NCBI GenBank assembly: GCA_947500055.1
Contig: CANMQO010000006.1
Coordinates: 62,001-126,000, forward strand
From: an uncultured Paracoccaceae bacterium
Lineage (GTDB): Bacteria; Pseudomonadota; Alphaproteobacteria; Rhodobacterales; Rhodobacteraceae
DNA length: 64,000 bases
Direction: 5' to 3'
The position numbers were made by a program, and so were the translations under genes. The notes under the pieces were generated by a model. The model saw only the letters and a list, made by a program, of their open reading frames with translations. It was not told the origin of the DNA and did not search any database. Below, piece by piece: positions 1-7,577 of this stretch. The stretch's first letter is position 1. Each line of letters begins with the position of its first letter.

Positions 1-485
1 TCCTTTGGCAATGTGGCCCCCGGCAAATCCCGCCAAAGGATATCGGACAGATCCGTCACCTCACCCACAGGATAACGCGACAGGATCGCCATCCCGCCAT
101 CACCGGCAAACCGGCCATAGCCCTGGGCATCACGCGGCTCTCCGGTGCGGCCGTTGCGATCCAGGTCCAACCCTGTCGGCATCCCCGCATTTGGGCGCAA
201 CGCAAAACGATGCGGGTACTGGTCCCCGAACATGTCCGCAAAGGCAGCAAGTGCAGCGCCATCCAGATCATAGTCAAAATCAGTGAGAAGCAGCACATCC
301 GGCGCATGACGGGTGACGACGGACTGCACCGCTGCAATCTGGGCATCCTCACCTTTAAGAATATCGCGCAACAGCAATCCGGGGCCGTCGCGGCTTAGCG
401 GGGCTGCATATGTGGCAATGCGGTAAGTCTCGGCAGCAGCAAGGTCCGGCAGCAAACTGGCGATCAGGCTGGCAGCAATCCATTT
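1..485 (-). CDS. Endonuclease/exonuclease/phosphatase family protein (partial, runs off left edge)
   Basis: The minus-strand frame entering from the left edge reads as a secreted member of the endonuclease/exonuclease/phosphatase (EEP) superfamily. A hydrophobic stretch ending in DLAAAETY looks like a signal peptide. It is followed by the segments VLLLTDFDYD and GLDLDRNGRTGEPRDAQGYG and by GGMAILSRYPV, which match the metal-binding and core segments of this family. The C-terminal half with the catalytic His is outside the window. The start is unresolved: no ATG, GTG or TTG lies just before the signal-like segment, and the frame overlaps the end of the upstream membrane-protein gene. An export role with phosphatase or nuclease activity is inferred from the family; the substrate is unknown. 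Confidence 0.7.
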
Positions 486-1303
486 GCCGCAGCCTTGTCG
501 TAGGCACGTTTGCGTTGCTGCTGGATCATCTTTGCGATCCGGGTCAAAGCGACGCCGCGCATCAGAATACCTGCCGGCAAGAACGTCCATGCGGTCACTG
601 TCCAGATCAGGGTCTGTGAATCATCCAGACGCAAATTCGCGCCCATGAATGCGGCCATCTTGATGATCACCGGGATCAAGAAAGGCATCAGAAGTCCTAA
701 GAAAATGTTAATGCGGCCATCACGGCGCAAACGTTTGACAACATCGCCACCCGCGGTCGGGTCAAATGTAGGCAGGTTGATCCAGACATTAAACGCGCCC
801 CCCCGGCGCGGCCAGGTCTGAACCCGCAACAGAACAATGAACCAGAAAATCGAGAACAGCGACATCACATAAGCAAGCCCAGCGGCATTCCTGACCCGGT
901 CGACAACGCGCAGGCTGGTATCATCCGGCAGAATGGCGACCATGAGCCGGACGGGCGAGAAGGTAAAGTCGATCATACGGCCAAGTGCCGCACTGCTGTT
1001 TTCAAAAAACATCGTCGTCGCTGAAGGTTCCGCAAAGCCACGGCAAATCACCGATAGCGAAAAGACGGTGGCAAATAATGCGGAAAAGCGGACCCGATTA
1101 AACGGCGGTGCGTCACGGAACTCAACCAGACTGGGGCTGGCGGCGCTATATTCAACAACAGTAAACAGCGCCGCAAAGATCGCAACAATCGCGACGATCT
1201 GCGCGCCGTCAGAACTGGCCTCCGGCAGCATGAGAGAGGGCAAGGTAATAAGTAGTATCACTAGCGCTGCGCGCGCTAACGCTCCAGGCAGGCGGTATAG
1301 CAA
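464..1303 (-). CDS. Hypothetical multi-pass membrane protein (279 aa)
   Basis: I do not recognise the family. The protein has about six hydrophobic segments: around residues 10-30, 34-52, 70-88, 140-160, 200-222 and 238-258. Between them are charged loops, and the C-terminus is basic (QQQRKRAYDK). The likely start is a TTG at 1303, preceded by a purine-rich GAGAGAAG; no in-frame ATG sits nearby. The gene lies downstream of leuD on the same strand, after 400 bp that contain terminator-like hairpins, so it is probably transcribed separately. It overlaps the following EEP-family frame, suggesting translational coupling. In the same frame just upstream, a stop codon separates it from a short hydrophobic reading frame. 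Confidence 0.7.
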   Translation of the reverse strand: MLYRLPGALARAALVILLITLPSLMLPEASSDGAQIVAIVAIFAALFTVVEYSAASPSLVEFRDAPPFNRVRFSALFATVFSLSVICRGFAEPSATTMFFENSSAALGRMIDFTFSPVRLMVAILPDDTSLRVVDRVRNAAGLAYVMSLFSIFWFIVLLRVQTWPRRGGAFNVWINLPTFDPTAGGDVVKRLRRDGRINIFLGLLMPFLIPVIIKMAAFMGANLRLDDSQTLIWTVTAWTFLPAGILMRGVALTRIAKMIQQQRKRAYDKAAANGLLPA

Positions 1304-1632
1304 CTTCTCTCGTCCCTTTTACGACCGGATCAGCAGTTTCCCGATCAATGTCCCGACAAAAAACACGTTACCAACAAGCAAGAGCCGTCCGATGCTCGAC
1401 GACAGTCCAAACTCATCGCCCCCTCGAATACATTAGCCCCCAAATCGGATTTGTCCAATAATTTGAGGGCCAACCAATGCACATTTACAGCGATTTCAAC
1501 ATCTCTGTGGGGTCATTGCACACACATCCAGCATGCAATGGATGCCTTAAATACACGTAAAAATGGGCATTTGTGAAGAGGGGGTTGCGCCACGTCAACC
1601 GGACATCCACAATCTGGACGCTCAAAATACAC
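1304..1632. other. Gene-poor spacer upstream of the membrane protein
   Basis: This stretch is richer in A and T than the flanking genes and has no convincing gene. On the minus strand, about 37 codons ending at a TAA (1319-1321) encode a hydrophobic segment containing SSSIGRLLLVGNVFFVGT. They are in the same frame as the downstream 279-aa protein but have no standard start codon. It could be a small membrane protein, a decayed N-terminus, or chance. The promoter of the 464-1303 gene probably lies here, but no clear -35/-10 pair was identified. Confidence 0.4.
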
Positions 1633-1700
1633 TTAAAAGTTGCGCCAAACCATTGCCAGCCCGGCGCAACACGCATTGGCAGGAATCATCAAACCTGCCA
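1633..1700 (-). terminator. Tandem hairpins downstream of leuD
   Basis: Two perfect inverted repeats follow the leuD stop in the direction of its transcription. The first has 7-bp arms TGGCAGG/CCTGCCA with a 10-nt loop (1677-1700). The second has 8-bp arms GTTGCGCC/GGCGCAAC (1639-1646 and 1663-1670) and is followed on the minus strand by TTTTAA. The second resembles an intrinsic terminator with a long loop. It would close the leuC-lipoprotein-leuD unit. Confidence 0.5.
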
Positions 1701-1710
1701 TCAAATCTGG

Positions 1711-2316
1711 TCAGACCCAGGGTCGCTCCGCGCCGGCCTTTGCCTCAAAACTGTCAATCGCAGTCGCTTTTTCCATGGTCAGACCGATATCGTCCAACCC
1801 GTTCAACAGACAGTGTTTTTTGAACGCATCCAACTCAAACCGGAACACTTCACCATCTGATGAGGTAATGGTTTGCGCCTCAAGGTCGACCTCGATCCGC
1901 GCGTTAGAGCCTTTCTCCGCGTCCTTCATCAACACATCAACCTGCTCTTGCGGCAGGGCAATGGGCAGGATGCCGTTCTTGAAGCAGTTATTGTAAAAGA
2001 TATCGGCATAGCTGGGCGCAATCACACAAGTGATCCCGAAATCGGCAATCGCCCATGGCGCATGTTCGCGCGACGAACCACAACCAAAGTTGTCGCCCGC
2101 CACAAGTATCTGTGCATCGCGATATTGCGGCTTGTTCAGCACGAAATCCGCGATTTCCTTGCCGTCATCGTCGTAACGCATCTCGTCAAACAGGTTCACA
2201 CCAAGGCCGGAGCGTTTGATGGTTTTCAGGAACTGCTTTGGGATGATCATATCAGTATCGATATTGACCAGTGGCAGTGGCGCGGCGATACCGCTGAGTT
2301 TAGTGAATTTCTGCAT
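1711..2316 (-). CDS. leuD: 3-isopropylmalate dehydratase small subunit LeuD
   Basis: LeuD is the small subunit of isopropylmalate isomerase, which with LeuC converts 2-isopropylmalate to 3-isopropylmalate in cytoplasmic leucine biosynthesis. The 201-aa length is normal for the bacterial subunit. The aconitase swivel-domain signature [16 protein letters not shown] lies at residues 74-89, preceded by the [13 protein letters not shown] segment that is typical of LeuD. It is the third gene of a leuC-lipoprotein-leuD unit, starting just beyond the stop codon of the lipoprotein gene, so translational coupling is likely. leuB is not in the window; it could lie beyond the left edge. Confidence 0.97.
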   Translation of the reverse strand: MQKFTKLSGIAAPLPLVNIDTDMIIPKQFLKTIKRSGLGVNLFDEMRYDDDGKEIADFVLNKPQYRDAQILVAGDNFGCGSSREHAPWAIADFGITCVIAPSYADIFYNNCFKNGILPIALPQEQVDVLMKDAEKGSNARIEVDLEAQTITSSDGEVFRFELDAFKKHCLLNGLDDIGLTMEKATAIDSFEAKAGAERPWV

Positions 2317-2317
2317 C

Positions 2318-2689
2318 TTATGACCCCGTCACTTCGACAACGAAGTTGCCATTCGGCATTCGCTCAATTTCCATAAATGCCCGTTTGAAGGCGGTTCCGC
2401 TCGCGCAGCTCGCGGAAAACGCCACAAGGCCGGTCCCGCTGAGTTTTTCAGCGTACCCAGCTAAAGCTTTATCAACGCAAAGGGTACGTATCTGGTTCTG
2501 GATCAAGCCAGAGTCATAACCAGCTGGATTATAGGTTCCCGACAAAACACCATCCTTGAGCGAGACGCCAACATAGTTCGCATTTCTCGCCGAGATATCT
2601 GATGCGCTGCCACACGCGCTTACTCCCGCAACAATGATTGCTGCAGCGACCGTATGCAGTGCCGTTCCGAGTTTGGTTTTCCGCCGCAT
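2318..2689 (-). CDS. Small putative lipoprotein between leuC and leuD (123 aa)
   Basis: The N-terminus is basic (MRRKTK), followed by a hydrophobic stretch and a lipobox-like VSAC with the cysteine at residue 26, so export and lipidation are predicted. The remaining ~97 residues contain two further cysteines (around C69 and C95) that could form a disulfide. I recognise no domain or function. The ATG overlaps the leuC stop codon by one base (TAATG), and leuD follows at once, so it is co-translated with the leucine genes. No role in leucine synthesis can be argued from the sequence. Confidence 0.75.
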   Translation of the reverse strand: MRRKTKLGTALHTVAAAIIVAGVSACGSASDISARNANYVGVSLKDGVLSGTYNPAGYDSGLIQNQIRTLCVDKALAGYAEKLSGTGLVAFSASCASGTAFKRAFMEIERMPNGNFVVEVTGS

Positions 2690-4095
2690 TACATCATCTC
2701 CCGCACATCGGTCAGTTTACCCGTGATAGCCGCCGCCGCCGCCATTTGTGGTGACATCAGATGGGTGCGTCCGCCCCGGCCCTGACGGCCCTCAAAATTG
2801 CGGTTCGACGTGGCGGCACAGCGTTCGCCGGGCGCCAGCTGGTCTGGGTTCATCGCCAGACACATGGAACACCCCGCAAGGCGCCACTCAAAACCGGCTT
2901 CCTTGAAAATATCCGCCAGACCTTCTTCCTCGGCCTGCGCGCGGACAAGACCGGAACCGGGGACAACCATCGCCCGCACACCGTCTTTCTTTTTCTTGCC
3001 CTTCAGAATCTCAGCCGCTGCGCGCAGATCCTCGATCCGGCCATTGGTGCAGGAACCGATAAACACCGTGTCGATCTCGATCTCTGACAGCGGCGTGCCG
3101 GGTTTCAGGTCCATATAGTCAAGCGACCGTTGGGCCGCACCAACCTTACCGCCTTCGAAATCCTCAGCCGCCGGCACGGTCGCGGTGATCGGCAACACAT
3201 CCTCGGGCGATGTGCCCCAGGTCACCACGGGGGCAATATCTTCGCCCTTGATCGTGACGACCTTGTCCCAATGCGCGTCATCATCGGAATAAAGCGTCTT
3301 CCACCAGGTAACGGCAGCTTCCCATGCTGCACCTTTGGGCGCGTGGGGGCGGCCCATGCAGTATTCATACGTCTTCTCGTCCGGCGCGATGATCCCGGCC
3401 CGCGCACCTCCTTCGATGGCCATATTGCAAACGGTCATGCGGCCTTCCATGGACAGATCGCGGATCGCTTCTCCCATATATTCAATCACATAGCCGGTAC
3501 CGCCAGCAGTGCCGGTTTTGCCGATCACGGACAGGGTGATGTCCTTGGCAGTCACACCGGGGCGCAGCTTTCCGGTGATCTCGACCTTCATATTCTTGGA
3601 TTTCTTCTGGATCAGCGTTTGCGTTGCCAGAACATGCTCAACCTCGGACGTCCCGATGCCATGGGCCAATGCACCAAATGCACCATGGGTGGCAGTATGG
3701 CTATCGCCGCAAACCACTGTCATGCCGGGCAGGGTCCAGCCCTGCTCCGGACCGACGATATGCACGATGCCCTGACGAATGTCAGAGACAGGATAGTAAT
3801 GAATGCCAAAATCCTTGGCGTTCTTGTCCAGGGCAGCGACCTGAATGGCGCTATCCTCCGTCATATTCTTGGGATCATCACGACCGGGCGTCGTCGGCAC
3901 GTTGTGGTCCGGCACGGCAATCGTCTTTTCAGGCGCGCGCACCTTGCGGCCAGCCATGCGCAACCCTTCAAAGGCTTGCGGGCTTGTTACCTCGTGGACC
4001 AGATGGCGGTCGATATACAGCAGGCAGGTGCCGTCATCGGCTTCATGGGCCACATGGGCGTCCCAGATTTTATCATAGAGCGTTTTGGGGGACAT
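2689..4095 (-). CDS. leuC: 3-isopropylmalate dehydratase large subunit LeuC
   Basis: LeuC is the catalytic [4Fe-4S] aconitase-type subunit of isopropylmalate isomerase. The three cluster-binding cysteines are visible in FIGSCTNGR (about C349) and in AGCSMCLAM (about C409 and C412). The VPDHNVPTT segment and [18 protein letters not shown] are standard family blocks. I chose the ATG at 4095 rather than the one six codons upstream because GGGAGAGG lies at good spacing. That gives 468 aa, the usual length. It is the first gene of the leuC-lipoprotein-leuD unit. Confidence 0.97.
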   Translation of the reverse strand: MSPKTLYDKIWDAHVAHEADDGTCLLYIDRHLVHEVTSPQAFEGLRMAGRKVRAPEKTIAVPDHNVPTTPGRDDPKNMTEDSAIQVAALDKNAKDFGIHYYPVSDIRQGIVHIVGPEQGWTLPGMTVVCGDSHTATHGAFGALAHGIGTSEVEHVLATQTLIQKKSKNMKVEITGKLRPGVTAKDITLSVIGKTGTAGGTGYVIEYMGEAIRDLSMEGRMTVCNMAIEGGARAGIIAPDEKTYEYCMGRPHAPKGAAWEAAVTWWKTLYSDDDAHWDKVVTIKGEDIAPVVTWGTSPEDVLPITATVPAAEDFEGGKVGAAQRSLDYMDLKPGTPLSEIEIDTVFIGSCTNGRIEDLRAAAEILKGKKKKDGVRAMVVPGSGLVRAQAEEEGLADIFKEAGFEWRLAGCSMCLAMNPDQLAPGERCAATSNRNFEGRQGRGGRTHLMSPQMAAAAAITGKLTDVREMM

Positions 4096-4150
4096 TGTCC
4101 TCTCCCGTATCAAATATCAGTAAAAGTCAGGCGTGCGGAAACGGGGGCAA

Positions 4151-4237
4151 TCAGCCCCGTGCTAGGATCGTGCAGGTCGCGCCATAAAACCGCCATGGCA
4201 GGCGGGCGCGGTCATCCATGTCAAAAACCTGTTTCAT
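4151..4237 (-). other. Possible 28-codon leader ORF upstream of leuC
   Basis: On the minus strand an ATG at 4237 opens a 28-codon frame beginning MKQVFDMDDRARL and ending ILARG. Its stop codon falls inside an inverted repeat (ACGGGG/CCCCGT, 8-nt loop) that sits about 45 bp before the leuC start. It has only two leucine codons, so it is not a classical leucine attenuator peptide, and no good ribosome-binding site is visible. It may be a short conserved protein or chance. Confidence 0.2.
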
Positions 4238-4256
4238 GCTTGTGCAGATACACGCG

Positions 4257-4289
4257 CAGCCCCCGCCCCGCAAGAGCCGGGGCAGGCTG
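4257..4289 (-). terminator. GC-rich imperfect hairpin after the RTX gene
   Basis: Downstream of the RTX gene, CAGCC pairs with GGCTG and an inner GCCCC pairs with GGGGC, giving an interrupted stem with a 9-nt loop. There is no T-run immediately after it, so intrinsic termination is only plausible. It lies upstream of the leuC leader. Confidence 0.3.
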
Positions 4290-4321
4290 TCACGTCAAAA
4301 GGCGGGGCCGACATACATAGA

Positions 4322-5350
4322 TCAGGTTGGCAGATTTGGGGGAATCTGCGTCTTGATGAATTCGACGGTCGCTTCGGGATCAAAATAGTCATTGTCATCA
4401 GCATCCGTGACAACAACTTCAATATTGAAGTAATCAGCCGGCACCGGGTCCGGCGGCAAGATCGCACCCCGAAAGAACGCGGATGAGGTCTCGTAGCTGC
4501 CATCATCAAAGTCGCCCGCATTGACCAGTTCCGCCTCGACCAGCACGCCGTTGACACCATCAATACGCATTTGGGTCATCGTAAAATCGACATCAGGAAT
4601 TTCGGTCTGACCCGGATCAATGTCAATCGTCAGGATCATCCGGTGGTCATCACGATCAAATTCGGTGATGACGGCACGTGTATCCTGGTCATCTTCCAGA
4701 TTTGCCAGTGCATAAAAATCAGTAGTCCCTTCGGAATCTTCAAGCCTGCCAAGACCGGTCACAAGAACCAACTCGTCCTTCTCATCCCCGGTGCCGGGAT
4801 CGCCGGAATCCTGACCACCCACTGCCAGACCATTATTGCCCCAAAGATAAAGCGTATCCTCTCCGCCTTCGCCGCGCAGCGTATCGCCCGAATCGTTATC
4901 GCGGACCAGATCACCACCAACCATCTCGGCATGTGGGCCGCCAAGGATCACATCGTCACCACGACCGCCGCGCAGGATATCGGTGCCATCACCGCCATCG
5001 ATCCTGTCGTCGCCAGCACCGCCTTCGATTGTGTCGCTGCCGCCTTCGCCAAACAGCATGTCGTCACCGGCGCGACCTTCAATAATATCCCGGCCATCGC
5101 CACCATAAACCGTGTCATTCCCCAGCCCGGCATTGACCTGATCCTCGCCAGGGCCCGCATTGATCGTATCATCGCCGTCAAAGCCAAGAATGATGTTGTC
5201 CCTGGCATTGCCATTCAGCGGATCATCGTCCCCGGGGGTGCCGCGCACTTCGACCGGTTCTTCATTTTCGTCATCATCGTCACCGCCCCCGATCAAGGGC
5301 ACAACCGCAGCAAGACCAAGGCCCAGCAACAAGAGCAAAGTTAAATCCAT
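4322..5350 (-). CDS. RTX-type calcium-binding repeat protein (342 aa)
   Basis: The protein opens with a hydrophobic segment (residues 3-22, rich in Leu), then a run of acidic residues. From about residue 37 to 150 it carries glycine/aspartate nonapeptides such as GGDGRDIIEG and GGAGDDRIDG, the hemolysin-type calcium-binding repeats that form a parallel beta-roll when Ca2+ binds. The C-terminal ~190 residues have no repeats and are strongly acidic. RTX proteins are usually exported by type I systems through a C-terminal signal. Here the N-terminal hydrophobic segment points instead to a membrane anchor or Sec signal. No type I export genes are nearby. The function is unknown. Confidence 0.85.
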   Translation of the reverse strand: MDLTLLLLLGLGLAAVVPLIGGGDDDDENEEPVEVRGTPGDDDPLNGNARDNIILGFDGDDTINAGPGEDQVNAGLGNDTVYGGDGRDIIEGRAGDDMLFGEGGSDTIEGGAGDDRIDGGDGTDILRGGRGDDVILGGPHAEMVGGDLVRDNDSGDTLRGEGGEDTLYLWGNNGLAVGGQDSGDPGTGDEKDELVLVTGLGRLEDSEGTTDFYALANLEDDQDTRAVITEFDRDDHRMILTIDIDPGQTEIPDVDFTMTQMRIDGVNGVLVEAELVNAGDFDDGSYETSSAFFRGAILPPDPVPADYFNIEVVVTDADDNDYFDPEATVEFIKTQIPPNLPT

Positions 5351-5432
5351 AAAGACAAATCCGTCTGAAATTGGCGTTAATCCTTAGTAAACCTAAAAGA
5401 GAAAGCGCGGCAAGAGGACGGGGCGACCTCGG

Positions 5433-5903
5433 TTAACGATGCATCTCGATGGTGCGTTCATCACCGTCCCAATGATCGTTTATGGCAACAAATCCCAACT
5501 TTTGGTAGAACTGTTGCGCTGTGATGGACGACCGCACCCTGAAACGGGACACACCAAACACTGCCGCCTTTTCGGCCAATGCCCCAAACAGCCGGGATCC
5601 AATCCCAACGCCTTGCAAAGTTGCATCAACAAAGAACGTCTTGACCACAGCCGTCTGACCATCCTCCGACAGATCAAGGCTCGCCGTGCCCACAATGCGG
5701 CCATCCTGCATTGCCACCCATGTCGCCAACCTGTCGCGCAGCATTACACCCACAGCTTCGGGGCTGAAATGCCCGGCGACACGGGCAGTATTTGCGGGGC
5801 CATAATCCGCAAGATTACTGGCATAAAGGACATCACAGACAAGCCGGGATAACGCATCGGCATCCGCGGGCACGGCCGGTCTGATGACAATCGAAGACGA
5901 CAT
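5433..5903 (-). CDS. GNAT family N-acetyltransferase
   Basis: This 156-aa protein has the GNAT fold: DGRIVGTASLDL (beta strand 4 region), FFVDATLQGVGIGSRLF carrying the acetyl-CoA pyrophosphate-binding Q/R-x-x-G-x-G/A signature, and the late FYQKLGFVAI segment. The ATG at 5903 is preceded by GGAG at good spacing; the frame stays open 44 codons upstream but those residues look non-coding. It is divergent from the MscS gene, with about 90 bp between the starts. The acceptor substrate cannot be deduced. Confidence 0.88.
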   Translation of the reverse strand: MSSSIVIRPAVPADADALSRLVCDVLYASNLADYGPANTARVAGHFSPEAVGVMLRDRLATWVAMQDGRIVGTASLDLSEDGQTAVVKTFFVDATLQGVGIGSRLFGALAEKAAVFGVSRFRVRSSITAQQFYQKLGFVAINDHWDGDERTIEMHR

Positions 5904-5991
5904 GGGGAATACTCCTTGATGCGGGCAACTTGCCTCGCCCGACCGGGCCGTGCAACAGTCGGAGAAAGGCAAAACCAGAATAAGGATTTCC

Positions 5992-7371
5992 ATGTCGCGG
6001 CACGTCACCACAAACGATCCTGATGACGTGTTCACCGACTTCGCGACGCAGGAGCTTGAGCAGGCGATCAGTATCGGCTCGGACCTCTATTCACAGGGCG
6101 AAGCGTTCTTTTTCAGCCTGTTCCGGCCGTGGAATTTCTACCAGATCCTGATCGCTGTTGGGCTTTTTGTGGCGGCACATCTGCTGCGGACGACCTTGGG
6201 ACCACGGATCCGGGCGTGGATGGGGTCGCGCGAAAACTGGCCGAAATGGCGGATGCGCATTCTGGCGGTTATCCATATGCGGCTCAGGGCGATCTTCTTT
6301 GTGATCCTGATCTGGATCGTGATTTACCTGATGCGGGCATACACATGGCCCAGCCGCAGCTATATCCTTGCCGGGATCGGAACACTGGCTTTCGCCTGGC
6401 TACTGATCGCCTTCGTCACACGGCTGATCAAAAGCCCGTTCCTGCGCAAAGTCGTGCGCTACGGGGCGTGGACCTATGCAACGCTGGTCATTCTGGGCCT
6501 GCTTGATCAGGCAACAACATTGCTGGACACGGCCGGTTTCCAGATCGGCGAAATCCGCTTCTCCCTGCTTTTGGTAACGCAGGCACTGGTCGTTCTGGGG
6601 GTCACCATTACCCTGGCACGGTTCTTTACCACCACCACCGCCGGGCGGGTGCGGCGGAACGAAGATATCAGCCCGTCAATGCAGGTGCTGATTATCAAGG
6701 GCGTGCAAATCGCCTTTTACGGGTTGGCCTTCTATATCGGGGTGCGGTCGCTCGGGATCGACCTGACAGGGCTTGCGGTACTGTCCGGTGCAATCGGTGT
6801 TGGCCTTGGTTTCGGTCTGCAAAAGGTCGTCTCAAACCTCGTCTCCGGGGTGATCATCCTTTTGGACAAATCGATCAAACCCGGGGACGTGATCAGCCTC
6901 GGGGAGACCTTTGGCTGGATCAATTCGCTTGGCGCACGCTATGTCTCCGTGGTGACACGGGACGGACGGGAATACCTGATCCCGAACGAAGACCTGATCA
7001 CCGGTCAGGTGGTCAACTGGTCGCATTCAAATGATTTCGTGCGGCTGGATATCAGTTTTGGCACGTCCTACAGCGATAACCCGCACGAGGTCCGGCGTAT
7101 CGCGATCGAGGCCGCGCAAAGCGTTGACCGGGTGCTCAAAAGCAGACCCACAGTCTGCCATATCATCGGCTTTGGCGACAGTTCGGTGGACTACCTGCTG
7201 AGGTTCTGGATCACCGATCCGACGGGCGGACTGACCAATATCCGGGGCAACGTCTATCTGGCGCTGTGGGATGCGTTTAATGACAACGGCATCTCCATCC
7301 CCTTCCCTCAACGCGAGGTCAAACTGCTGAATGACGACAAGGGCGCGGCTGCGGACACCTATGGCGTTTGA
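5992..7371 (+). CDS. Mechanosensitive ion channel family protein (MscS-like)
   Basis: This is a 459-aa inner-membrane channel of the MscS type, which opens under membrane tension and releases solutes during osmotic downshock. About five hydrophobic segments precede the pore-lining helix around GLAVLSGAIGVGLGFGLQKV, the hallmark Gly/Ala-rich TM3 of MscS. The soluble beta domain follows with DKSIKPGDVISLGETFG and REYLIPNEDLITGQVVNWS. The ATG at 5992 follows AAGGATTTCC. The last codon and stop (GTT TGA) lie inside a 97-bp foldback repeat, so the native C-terminus may have been altered by that insertion. Confidence 0.93.
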   Translation: MSRHVTTNDPDDVFTDFATQELEQAISIGSDLYSQGEAFFFSLFRPWNFYQILIAVGLFVAAHLLRTTLGPRIRAWMGSRENWPKWRMRILAVIHMRLRAIFFVILIWIVIYLMRAYTWPSRSYILAGIGTLAFAWLLIAFVTRLIKSPFLRKVVRYGAWTYATLVILGLLDQATTLLDTAGFQIGEIRFSLLLVTQALVVLGVTITLARFFTTTTAGRVRRNEDISPSMQVLIIKGVQIAFYGLAFYIGVRSLGIDLTGLAVLSGAIGVGLGFGLQKVVSNLVSGVIILLDKSIKPGDVISLGETFGWINSLGARYVSVVTRDGREYLIPNEDLITGQVVNWSHSNDFVRLDISFGTSYSDNPHEVRRIAIEAAQSVDRVLKSRPTVCHIIGFGDSSVDYLLRFWITDPTGGLTNIRGNVYLALWDAFNDNGISIPFPQREVKLLNDDKGAAADTYGV

Positions 7372-7460
7372 CGAAATACCTGAGACATCCCGTATCACCT
7401 AACGCGTTGAAATCTTTGATTTCAGGCAGCGTTAGGTGATTCAGGCTTTTCGCATAACGC
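7364..7460. repeat. 97-bp foldback repeat, copy A
   Basis: The element has imperfect 20-bp terminal inverted repeats (7364-7383 against 7441-7460, 15 of 20 matching). Inside are a perfect 12-bp stem (7394-7405 with 7429-7440) and a 6-bp inner stem GAAATC/GATTTC. A near-identical copy lies at 9874-9969. It overlaps the stop codon of the MscS gene. It has no coding capacity and resembles a non-autonomous MITE-like or REP-type element. Confidence 0.85.
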
Positions 7461-7577
7461 TTTAGCCGCGCTGTGTCACACCGCACAGACCAGCCGCCAG
7501 AAACCGCGCAAACTCCACCCCGTGGGACCATGTCGGAGCAACCGGGCACCATGGGCCACCAAACCGGAGGGCTTCAA

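Noticed and set aside
3130-4320. Long plus-strand open frame of 396 codons opposite leuC
   Set aside because: leuC is a clear gene with intact cluster-binding cysteines; the antisense frame has no recognisable domain and His/Gly/Arg-rich composition typical of a shadow frame.
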